Shown here: piece by piece, positions 1 through 9,340 of the stretch | Layout of the letters: every line of letters starts with the position of its first letter | How positions within the stretch are numbered: the first letter of the stretch is position 1 | Assembly: GCA_001662425.1 (NCBI GenBank) | Contig: BDDC01000255.1 | Location: forward strand, 4,053 to 68,052 | From: Chlamydomonas sphaeroides | Lineage: Eukaryota > Chlorophyta > Chlorophyceae > Chlamydomonadales > Chlamydomonadaceae | Direction: 5' to 3' | DNA length: 64,000 nt | Notes under the pieces: generated by a model | The model's input: the letters and a program-made list of their open reading frames with translations, nothing else | The model's database searches: none | What the model was told of the DNA's origin: nothing | Position numbers and translations under genes: made by a program

Positions 1-119
1 CTAACCCTGCGCAAGGCGGCTGCGCGGCTGCGTGGCCAGCCGCTATGTCTCATAGTCCTACTGGCTGGGGAAACCCTCGGCATGGTGCAAATGAGACAAG
101 CGCCAGACGCTCCCCTTAG

Positions 120-1219
120 GCCGGGCGTCCCGGACTCTGGCCAGACCGCATTTAGCGGCGCTGCTGGAGCAGTCGGCGCACTGCCTACTGCCGCCGCTCA
201 GCGGCACCGCCGCGGACCCGCTTGCGCTGAATGACCGGATCGAGCCGGATCGATCTGCGCGTGTGCGGCCGGACTGGCTGCTGCGCGCCAGCGGCCGGCC
301 AGCCGCCGGCTCGGCCGCTGCAGCCCAGGCGACAGAGCTGGCCACCTTTGCGCTGTCGCGCTGGCTGGGCTGCGGCCTGCAGGAGCTGGCGGCGGATCAC
401 GTTCTGGTGGCTGCCGTGATGGCGCGCTGGGGCCTGGCGGCGGCGCAGCGCTGGCTTGCAGACACGATTGTCTTGCAGGACTTGGAAGCACACGGCACCT
501 CAGCCGCAGCGACCGCTAAGGAGCTGGCTGTGTCTGACAGCTGGGCCGAGGCATCGCGGCAAGACCCCTGGATCGCTGAGGCCGCGGCCGGCGTGCTGGT
601 GAAGGCCGTGCAAGAGCAGCCTACGCCTGGCACCGGCAGCGCCTCTGCCGCGCTGCCGGCCCTAGACAGCTGCCTGCTGTGTCTGTGCCTGGACACCCTG
701 GAGGCCACGGCGGCGGCCATGGGGTCGCAGACGCCGGCTGTGGCCGTCTCGCTCGCCCTGGACGCGCGGACGGAGGCGCTGCTGGCGCGGCACGACCGGC
801 CCGAGTTGCTGGCGGCGCTGCGGGCGCTGGCAGCGTTGCGGGAGGCGGCGGAGTCGGCGGGCGAGCAGCCGGGCCCGACGGAAGGCCTTGAGACCGCCGC
901 GGCGCAGGCCATTGTGGAGCTGCGGGCATTGGCGCTGTGGCACTCTCGCAGCGCCGCGGCCGTGCCGGAGCTGCCACCACGGCTGCTGGCCTCCGCCACC
1001 GCCTCACCGTCCTGCCTGCCGCTGTGCGCCAACCCGGCCTGCGCCAGCCTGGACGGCCCCAGCGAGGCGGCGAGGAGCCTGCTGGTATGCGGCCGCTGTC
1101 GGGCGGTGGCGTACTGCTGCCGGGCCTGTCAGGCCCAGCACTGGGGCCAGGGCCACAAGCAGCAGTGCGGCCAGGGTGCCGCAGCCAAGGCAGCGGGTGG
1201 CGAGCAGGCGGTGGCGTAG
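120..1219 (+). CDS. MYND zinc-finger protein, 3' exon only (5' part outside the window)
   Basis: This is the terminal exon of a gene that begins upstream of the window. The frame is open from a likely splice acceptor (pyrimidine stretch then AG at 118-119) to the TAG ending at 1219. The same frame is closed by a TGA at 92-94, inside the presumed intron. Most of the 366 residues are alanine- and leucine-rich helical sequence with no family I can name. The last 60 hold a MYND finger: CANPAC, then CGRCR, YCCRACQ and HWGQGHKQQC supply the usual Cys/His zinc ligands, and a serine-glutamate stretch separates the first two pairs, as is common in chlorophyte MYND proteins. MYND fingers usually bind proline-rich partners; no substrate can be inferred. 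The gene is convergent with the GT31 gene that follows. Confidence 0.75.
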
Positions 1220-1543
1220 GCGGTCGGATCAGGGCGCCCTTGCCTAGTCCTGAGGGGCCAGCGCTCTAGGCTGCCTACAGGGCGCGCGCCGGGATGAGCC
1301 AGGACGGTGCGGGCCTGCACGCGGCACGCGGCGGGCGGTATAGGTAGGTTGGGATCCTACTTGAGCTGCACTGCCGGTTGTGGGGACAGGTGTGGGCACC
1401 GCCGAAGTGTCACAGACTGGGCACGTGTGCAACGTGCGAGCCCATCACACGCGCCCTACCTGCATGCATTCTCGCGCACTCTCCTCGCCCACCCTCCTCG
1501 GCCTGCTGCCAGCCAGCCCCCTCCCCGCGCCCGCCCCGCGCCG
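1220..1543. other. Convergent intergenic spacer
   Basis: About 320 bases separate the stop codons of the MYND and GT31 genes. Both 3' UTRs must lie here. I see no TGTAA-type poly(A) signal on either strand, no RNA gene and no repeat. Confidence 0.5.
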
Positions 1544-4500
1544 CTACACCCACATGCGCTCGAACGCGCGGTGCTCCGGGTACGACGGCATGTACGGCAG
1601 CGGGCTGGGCGCCGCGCCGCCGCAGCTGGCGTTGGCGGCGGCCGCCGCCAGGTCGGCCTCCGGGTCGCACAGGCCGGCGCACTGCGGCCCCGCCAGCACC
1701 GCCAGCGCGGCGGGGTGGCAGCCGGGCCCCGGCGCACACAGGCGCATGTCCTCAAAGTGGGCCACCTCGCGAGCCAACATCCAGGCGCCCACGCTGGTGT
1801 CTGGGGTGCGTGGGGAACGTGGGGAGGGCGGAGCCGGGCAGGGCCATGACGTGCGGGGCGAGGAAGGGCGGGGACGGGGCGCTCGGCGAAACCAAGCTGG
1901 GGAGTGAGAGAGCCGGGGAAAAAAGCGCGCGGGTGTGCCGTGGAAACGCCGTGAGGTTTGTTGAGGCGGCCTAGGGTGGCTGGTGGGCGGTTGGCTCAAG
2001 GTGGCGCGCTGCTCACGAGAGCAGCGCCAGCCAGGGCAGGGGCGGAGGGCAGGCGACTGGGTGCAGCGCCATGGAGGCCAACGCCAAGCCTGACCCACCC
2101 TCATTGGCCAGCAGCCGCAGGCTGTGTGGGGCGGGCAGGATGGCGGCGCGCACGGCCGCCGCCGACAGCACGTAGGCGCTGGCAGGAGGGTGCGGGGGAC
2201 AGGGCGAGGGGAAGGCAGGGCACGGGGGTTGTGGCAAGGAGGCGAGCAGCAAGGGGGGAGGGCCCGCATCGTGTCACCGGCACCCGACCAGCCCACCTGC
2301 CGTATGCGTTCAAGAAGTACACGGGGCCCAGCAGCAGGCCGCGCGGCTCGTGCCAGCGGCTGGCGGGGTCGGTCATCACGGCGCCGTGCTTCATGCAGCC
2401 GATGTAGCCTGCAGCGGGAAGGAGGGCAGCAGGGAAGGGGGGAGGGGAGGGAAGGGAAGGGAAGCAAGGGGCCGGCGGGTGGGACGGAGCGGTAGCGGTA
2501 GGTGCGGGCCCGACTGCGGGTTCGTGCGGGCCGGCTGGCTGCGGGCTGGCGCTTCGCGGCTTGAGGAGCAGGCAAGAAAGTGTAAGGCCAGGAGCAGGCG
2601 CGTTGCAGCCGCCGGATGGCCGGCCGTCCCACACCCCACCGCCCTCGCTCCGTGCGTGACGCGGCGCACCTACCCGCGGCCATGCGCTCCCACTGCTGCG
2701 CGGCGGCGGGCAGGCGGTGCGGCAGCAGGTAGACGTCGTCGTCTGGGGGAGGGGCGGGTGGGCTTGATGGGGAGCGCAGTCTGGGGACCGGTTGGCGGGG
2801 GGTGGTGGCAAGCAAGGAACGCCCCACGTCCTCCTCTTCCCTCGTCCCTCCCTTCCCTCTCCCGAGTCCTCACCCGCCTTGACCACCCAGCGCACGGACG
2901 GGTAGGCGGCCAGCGCCGCCAGGAAGAAGGCGCGCGTCTTGGCGGGCAGGCAGGCGTAGCACTCCTGGGGGGGCCGCGGGGGAAGAACGAAGAAGGCACA
3001 GGCTCAAGAGTTGTGGCACAAGCTTTAGAGATGCGGAGCGCCCGCTGCATGGGTAGGGCCCACAGACCCCACCGGTGCGCCCGCTCCTGCTGCCTGCTGA
3101 GAGATGCACGTGCAGCCGTGCCTGCGCCTAGCTACGAGCGCCACAGGGAGGGAGGGGGTTTGAGCACATCGCACGCACGCACCCTGACGCCGGCCAGACG
3201 CATGAAGTCGCCGTGCCGCGCCTCCTCGGCCCGCAGCGCCTCCTCGGCCGCCGGGTCGTCCGCGCCCACCTCGCCCACCACGAACCGCACCACCACCGAC
3301 CCGGCGGACCCGGCCTCAGCGGCTCCGGCCTCCGCCCTCGTCTCCGCCTGCTGCCGCAGGTGGCGGTGGAAGGCCGCCAGCCAGGTGGCGCGCACGGCGG
3401 CGCGGCGGCGCGCGTAGTCGCGGCGCGGGTCGGCGGCGGGTTGGCCGCCGGGGTTGGGCGCGGTCTGCCGAGGCGGTGGCACAGCGAGGCAACAGTCGAG
3501 CGAGGCACAGCGGCCACACGTGGGCTCTGGACTGCTGTGCCCGACTGCAGCATGGGGGAGCTGCGGGGGCCTGGCCCCGCAGGCCCTATCTACATACCCG
3601 CCCTACTGGCGGGACTCCCATGCGCCCCATGCATGCATGCAAGCCCCCGCCGCCGGCCTGCGCCTGGCTCTGCGCCCGCCGCTCACGTAGACGCCCACGA
3701 GGATGAGCGGGCCTGCACCTGATGACGAGGCCGCCGCCGCGACGCTGCTTTTGGGCCGGGCGTGCTTGGCGCTGCGGACGGCGCCGTCGGCTGCCGGCGG
3801 CCCCGTGGCTGCAAGTGGCCCAGCGGCCGGCTGTGGCCCCAGCGGCGGCGCCTGCTGGCGGCCTGGCATGGGCCCGGGCAGCAGCCGGCGCGCCGCTGAG
3901 GAGGACAGGCCCCCTAGCTGCGCCGCTGACCCTGCGGGAACGGAGCCGACCGCCGTCGCCGCTGACACTGCCGCTGCCGCCGACAGCGCCGCCGTCGCCT
4001 CCAAGCTGGCGCCGGCGCCGCAGAGCCTGTCCAACAGCTGCTGCAGCCCCGCCGCCGGATCCGACCCGGCGGCCGAGGGCAGCGGCCCTCCTGCCGCCGC
4101 CTCCACCTCCGCCAGCCAGGCCGCGCCGGCCGTCGCCGCCGCCCGCTGCCTTCCCCCCGCCGCCGCCGCCGCGACCGCCGCCGCCGCCAGTAGCTGCCCG
4201 CTGCGGCCGCACAGCGCGGGCGCCAGCAGCGCCGGCCGCAGCCGCAGCAGCGCCGGCAGCTGCAGCTGCTGCTCGCCCGCCGGCCCTCCCACGCCCGGGC
4301 CCAGGCTCAGGCCCTTGCCTGGCGGCGGTGGGGCCGCCAGCGCCGCCGCCAGCACCGCCGCCGCCAGCTCGGCGCGTAGCTCGCCCAGCTCGCAGCTTCG
4401 CCGCCACAGCAGGCCCTGCAGCAGCGCCACCGCCGCCAGCGCCGCCGCCAGCAGCGGCCACGGCCGCCAGCCGGCGGCGCCGCCGCCACCTCCTCCGGGG

Positions 4501-4715
4501 GCGCCCGCCCGCACCCAGGACCGCGAGGGCAGGGCCGCGGCGAGCGCCAGCGCCAGCAGCCGCACGGGCGCCAGCAGCCAGGCGGCGGCGTGGCGGGAGC
4601 CGGAGGCGCCGGCGGAGGGCCGCAGGTGCCAGCGGCTGCCGCGCTTGGGCGCAGGCGGTGGCCGGGCGGCCTCGGCGGCCTCGGGAGGCTGAGGAGGCCG
4701 CGGGGCGGGCTGCAT
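1544..4715 (-). CDS. GT31 beta-1,3-galactosyltransferase, type II Golgi membrane protein
   Basis: Seven exons join in phase: 4715-3687, 3464-3183, 2964-2874, 2742-2674, 2408-2297, 2178-2099 and 1800-1544, giving 639 residues. Family 31 enzymes transfer galactose (or GlcNAc) from the UDP-sugar onto proteoglycan or N-glycan chains in the Golgi lumen. The N-terminal tail has two hydrophobic segments (about residues 45-62 and 87-104), one of which should be the signal anchor, followed by a long Ala-rich stem. The catalytic domain starts at LILVGVY (about 337-343). It continues with RRRAAVRATW, the metal-binding DDDVY (468-472, split by an intron), YIGCMKHG, the GPVYFLNAYG stretch and NEDTSVGAWM, all in family order and closest to plant enzymes. 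The start is the ATG directly before the basic tail; the frame stays open further upstream without family support. The acceptor or linkage made is unknown. Confidence 0.9.
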
Positions 4716-5135
4716 GCGCCCGAGCGGTGTGTGGCTGGGGGCGCGTGTTGCAGTGCGGCTGTCGACCCGTAGAGGCCTGTTTGCGGTGCGGCTGACGGCT
4801 CGTTCGGGGGCAGCTGGAGCTCCTGCAGCAGGACAGGGGCAGCTCGGGCGGTGGAGCGGCCAGCGGGCGGGCGCTGGCGGGCATTGGGCGAGCGTTAACC
4901 GGCCGGGGCGTGCCCCTCGGACGCGCTTGTCGGCATTTGCTCGGCGGACGGAGCGATGCGCAGGCGGCGTGGAGCGCCCGGGAGGGGGCCGGGCAAGCTG
5001 CTCGGCCGTGCTCGACTGTGCAGCAGGGGTTCGCGACCTAGAAATGGGCCCGTCGCGGCTGCGGTCCAACCCTTCGCCTGCATTGCACCTCCGCACTCCT
5101 CACAACTTCTTGAACTCAAGCACTACTTCCCCAAC
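4716..5135. promoter_or_regulatory. Divergent promoter region between the GT31 and glycine-zipper genes
   Basis: About 420 bases lie between two start codons pointing away from each other, so both promoters and 5' UTRs must fit here. I see no clear TATA box. The reading frame of the rightward gene is open back to an ATG at 4956, so an N-terminal extension cannot be excluded. Confidence 0.4.
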
Positions 5136-6946
5136 ATGGCACTCAGCATACGCAGCAGCAGCGAGGAGCCGCGATTGCCGCCCGCGGGGCGCTGGTCGGG
5201 GCTAGCGCGCCTGCTGCGCCGCGGCTCCAGTAGCAACAGCAACAGCAGCGACGCTCGCGATGGCGCGGCAGCCGCCTCGGCAGCGGACGCCGAGGACGAG
5301 CGCGCGGTGATGGCGGGCCGCAGGCGGGTGACGCAGCTTCCCCGGGAGGCCTTGGCCGGCAGCGGCGGCGGCGACCGCCGCCATGTTGAGGCCGGCGGCG
5401 GCGGGGCCTGGAAGCTGGATGGCCCACAACGGCTGCTGTCGTGGGGCCCGCTGGAGGCGGTGGGGGACGCGATGCCGGGCGGCCAGAGGCGGCGGGCGGA
5501 CAGAGAGGCGGCGGCGCGGGCGGCGGAGGTGGAGGCGACGGTGCTGGGGTCGCCGGCGGCGGGCTGGCCCAGGGTACGTGCGTGCCAGCAGCGGCCCACT
5601 GGGGCCGTCGGCGCGTGGGGCCTTTATTTGGGAAGCTGCGCAGCGGACGGATGTCTATGTGGTCTGCATGCGGCTTCCTCATCCCCTGCCGCCGCCCTGC
5701 CTCCTTACTAAGCTGCCCCCGGCCCCACACAGGTCGCTGCTGCCTCTCCCTCCCTCTCCCTGCTCCCCAGGATGACGTGCCCGGTCTGTACAGCTCCTTC
5801 AGCTGGCTGGCAGCCAAGGTGGCGGTGGGGGCGGCGGTGGGCGCCGTGGTGGCGCCGGCGGGCCCCCTGGGTGAGGCCCCAGTCGCGCCGGGGCCTCACG
5901 GCACGGGGAGTGATGCCACAAAGGAGCACACCGGCGCCCTGGCTCGCATCTCAAAGCATGCCGGTCCTCCCCTGCCCCTCGACCCTCGCTCCTCACACAA
6001 TCCTCCTCACGTACCCTGCACCCGCTCCTCCCCAGTGGCGGCGCTGGTCAAGACAACCACCAGCACCGCGGGGGGCTACTTCGGCTACCGCTGGGGCCGC
6101 AGGTGGCGCCGGCAGGGGCCTGCTGGAGGCGGGGGCGGGAGGGGGCGCCTGGGCTAAGTAAGGCCAAAACACGAAGTAGCCAGCCAAGGCCCACCCCGCT
6201 CCCCCTTTCCCTCCCTCCCTCCTTGCCTGCTCCCCACCACCCACTCCCCTCCCAGCCTGGACCGGGCCGAGGTGGCTCACGTGCACTCCTTCCTGCACGC
6301 CTGCAGGGAGGCGGCGGCGGCGGGTGAGGGGGGCTGGGGGAGGGGAGGCGTGGGGAGGCAGCGCACGGCGCGCGGCAGGGCTGCGCTGTATGTGCTGTGC
6401 GGGCTGTAGGGGCATATGGGCATGTGCGCAGGATGAGTCACCCGCCGCGGCCCGGTGTGCCAAGCCCAGTCCCGCCCGCCCCGCAGGACTGGAGCCCGAG
6501 GTGAGGCCAGGGGGGCCGTGGCCTGGGAAGGGCCTGCAGCGGCAGTAGTGGGGCGACGAGCCCCGGGGCGCCTGCGCCGCCGGCCTGCGCCGCCATTGCC
6601 TGCCCGCCTTAGGCCTCATTCGCCGCTGCCACCCCGGCTCCTCGCCGCCTGGCTGCTGCAGGCGTGCATCGAGTACGCGGCGATGCGGGACGGAGGCCCC
6701 TTTGCGCCCGACGTGAGCTGGCTGGGGGGCCCGGGGCCGCCGTCCGTGGGCGCGTGGGGGTTGGGTGGGTGGGGGGGGCAGCGCACTGCAGGGCGGCCTC
6801 GAGCGCTGCCGCCGCCGTGCACCCTCGGCATGCCCCCCATGCCGCGACAGGACGACATCGTGCGCTGGCGGCCGTTGTGGGCGGCGCAGAGCGGGCAAGA
6901 GGCCGGCGGCGGCCTCTGGGGCTGGCGGCGGGCAGCGGCGTCGTAG
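5136..6946 (+). CDS. Uncharacterised protein with a glycine-zipper-like hydrophobic segment
   Basis: I do not recognise the family. Seven exons join in phase: 5136-5573, 5771-5870, 6036-6102, 6256-6323, 6487-6500, 6662-6712 and 6851-6946, giving 277 residues. Exon 5 is only 14 nt. The first 146 residues are basic and low in complexity, and could be a transit peptide. Residues about 158-185 are small and hydrophobic with glycines at short intervals (VAVGAAVGAVVAP), which suits membrane insertion or tight helix packing. Then come GGYFGYRWGR, a short helical stretch ending EACIEYAAMRD, and a Trp-rich tail (RWRPLWAAQSG, LWGWRR). The ATG was chosen because it opens the conserved-looking part and follows CAAC; an in-frame ATG at 4956 is possible. 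The splice structure supports a real gene; function is unknown. Confidence 0.65.
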
Positions 6947-6962
6947 CTGTGCTGGTGCGCTG

Positions 6963-7087
6963 GCGAGGCCGTGAGGGCGCCTCCTGGGCGAGGCCGTGAG
7001 GGCGCCTCCTGGGCGAGGCCAGGAGGGCGCCTCCTGGGCAAGGCCGGCAGGGCGCCTCCTGGGCGAGGCGAGGAGGGCGTCTCCTGC
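6963..7087. repeat. 25-bp minisatellite, five copies
   Basis: Five head-to-tail copies of a 25-base unit (GCGAGGCCGTGAGGGCGCCT plus CCTGG) differ from one another at a few positions, mostly in the middle. The array begins 16 bases after the stop codon of the glycine-zipper gene, so it probably sits in that gene's 3' UTR. Confidence 0.9.
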
Positions 7088-7609
7088 CAACAGGCGGCGG
7101 CTGCTCGGTGGCACGAGCAGCTGCCGGCTGGGCACGCGCTCTCCTGCTTGCTTGTGGGTGGCCACCATCACGTTGCTGATGCGGGGCTGGTGTGGGGCAT
7201 GCTGGGCGGCTGTGGGGGATGAAGGCCGGCTGGGAGGCACCTCAGCGGCAGCGCGTCAGGTGCCTGCTGCCGGGGGGGAGGCCGCCGTGGCCTGGTCGCG
7301 TGCGGGCGCGGGGTGCGCCGCTGCTGCCACAGGGTCGCTGCATGTGCGGCTCACAAGGTTGCAAGCAGCGCCAAAGCCACACCACGCGTGACGACGTGAT
7401 GCGTGCGCCAGTCCGCCCGCCCAGCGTCCCAGCCGGCCCCACCACCAGCGCCCAACAGGCGACACACGCCACCCCCCGGGTTAGGCCCCAGCTCGCCCCC
7501 CGCGTTCCAGCAGCCTGCGCGCAGCAGCTCATGGCTCCGCACCGGTCCAGCCCCCCGCTGCCCCACACGCCCCCTGCCCGGCCCACCACACCCTCCACAC
7601 CGCTGCCGC
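7088..7609. other. Convergent intergenic spacer
   Basis: This is GC-rich spacer between two convergent genes. I see no convincing exon, poly(A) signal or RNA gene. Confidence 0.45.
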
Positions 7610-8743
7610 TCATGCGCCCTCCCCCAGCAAGTCCGCCAGCTGCGCGCCCTCCCGCTGCAGCCGCCGCAGCTGTTGCACCCGGTGCAGCGACCGCAGCACC
7701 GACAGCGGCGTGGAGCCGCCGCCACCGCCCGCCGCCGGCGTCATCGCGCCGCCGGCCGGCGTCAGCGCCGCCGCGTGCTTGCCGCCGCCGCGGCCCTGCG
7801 GCCTCGCCGCCCAGGACGCGGCCTCGCCGCCGGCTGCCCCCAACGGCGTCGCCACGTCGGACGGGTCGGCGAAATGCGTCCGGAAGCCGCCGCCGGTGTC
7901 GGCTGCCTCCCGCCGCCGCAGCTCCGTCATCATCGGAGGGCTCAGCGGCGCGTAGCCGCCGCCGCCGCCAGCGGCTGCTGCTGTAGCCGCAGCGGCGGCG
8001 GAGGACGTGCCCGCTCGGCCGTACGGCGTGTACGGCGTCGGCGGGTGGGAGGGACCCGGGGCCGCGGCGTCGGCTGCCGATGGAGAGCCCCAGAAGGAGG
8101 ACCCCCGGGCCGGCGGCGGCGCTGCGAAGGCCGCGGCCGGGGACTGCAGCGCCGGCTGCTGTGGCCCCGGCGAGGGCGGGGGCGCTGAGAATATCCCTGG
8201 AGCACTTACGCCGCTGCCGGCGGAGGGCGCGTCAGGGGCGGTCTGCGCGGCCAGCAGGCGGGCGCCCGTGGCCCGCAGCTCCTGCAGCTTCCGCAGCACG
8301 GCGGCGCGGTCCGCGGGAGCTTGCGGCCTGTGGTGGTGAGGGTAGTGAGGCTAGGACTCAGGACTCAGGGAGCTGGGCACTTGAGGGTTCGGTCATGCGG
8401 TGCTGCCCCAGCTGCAGCAGCGGCGCGCGCACCTGGCCAGCTCTGGCTTGGGGAGCAGAGGTGCGGTGATGACCGTGAGGCGCACGCCCGTGTCCCGCTG
8501 CCCGCTGCCTGTGGCCTCCTCAGCGCCGGCGTCGGTCCGCAGCTGTTCAGCGCCGGGCTGCTTGGCTGCTGCCGGGGGCTGCTGCCGGGCGTCGGCAGAG
8601 GCTGCGGGCGTCGCTGCGGATGCGGACGAGGTGGGCACGCGTGCCGCAAGCTTGGCCTTCCAGGCCGGTGTGGACGAGGGTGTTCCTGGCCCTGTGGCTT
8701 TCGTCGCCGACTTGGCAGCTAGGAAGTCTCGTAGCTTGGCCAT
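7610..8743 (-). CDS. Uncharacterised low-complexity protein
   Basis: Two exons join in phase (8743-8433 and 8327-7610), giving 342 residues. The donor GTGCGC and an acceptor after CACCACAG split an arginine codon. I do not recognise the family. The N-terminus, MAKLRDFLAAKSATK, is basic and helical. After the intron comes a second short helix (about RKLQELRATGARLLAAQ), then a long Ser/Pro/Ala/Gly-rich region likely to be disordered. The last 30 residues form an amphipathic helix (PLSVLRSLHRVQQLRRLQRE). Helices at both ends of a disordered stretch suggest a scaffold or linker protein, but that is inference. The ATG is the first in the frame after an upstream stop-rich stretch and precedes the conserved-looking helix. 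Confidence 0.6.
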
Positions 8744-9340
8744 GGCCGGCAGCGGGAAGATCGCGTCCCGCAACCGGGTCAAGGAGCGAAGCTGAGAGCT
8801 GCTAGTATCGTCCGAAAAAAGAAGCGAGAGGCACGGAAGCAGACAGGAATGCGTTCGCGTTTGCAGGGATGAAATGTTGAGGGTAGGTTGAAAAGCACGA
8901 GCGACCAGCTCCCTATCCTTACAGACTATGTACATACTAATGCTCAAGTTCGGCGACCACGACGGCGATGACCCACACGAACCAGCCGCGATTTCCCCGT
9001 CCCGCCTGACCGCATAACGCCACTTGACCGCGCGTGACCGCCACACGGCCGACTTCGGTTATGCGTAACAGCGCAGTGCCTTGCGCCCATCGCCAAAATG
9101 CCCAGCCATGTGCCACAGTCCCGTGTGCGGTCCAGCGCACGACCCAGCCGTTGCACCAAGCAGTCGTATGTGTCTGCTCCGGCCCTCCGGAACCCACACC
9201 CGCCGTGTCAGCACCAAGTTCAAGTGTCGCTCCCGCACACGTGTCACGTGCAACTCCCTTTGTCCTACCCTAGAGCCCTGGTAAACGCAGCGCGCCCCGG
9301 CCGTGCAGCGCATGCGCCGGCGCCCGCGCCCGCGGCGGCG
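8744..9340. other. Intergenic spacer between two leftward genes
   Basis: This is the promoter side of the 342-residue gene and the 3' side of the Pro-Gly-rich gene. Its GC content is lower than that of its neighbours. Apart from the poly(A) signal near 8919 I see no feature. Confidence 0.45.
8919..8923 (-). terminator. Possible poly(A) signal TGTAA
   Basis: TGTAA, the usual chlorophyte poly(A) signal, reads on the minus strand about 420 bases downstream of the Pro-Gly-rich gene's stop codon. The distance is long, so confidence is low. Confidence 0.35.

Noticed and set aside
2350..3417. Long plus-strand open frame across the GT31 gene
   Set aside because: Arg/Ala/Pro-rich composition with no family motif, lying antisense to well-supported GT31 exons; a by-product of high GC content.
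3722..4795. Long plus-strand open frame opposite GT31 exon 1
   Set aside because: Almost pure Pro/Ala/Arg, antisense to the Ala-rich stem of GT31; no independent support.
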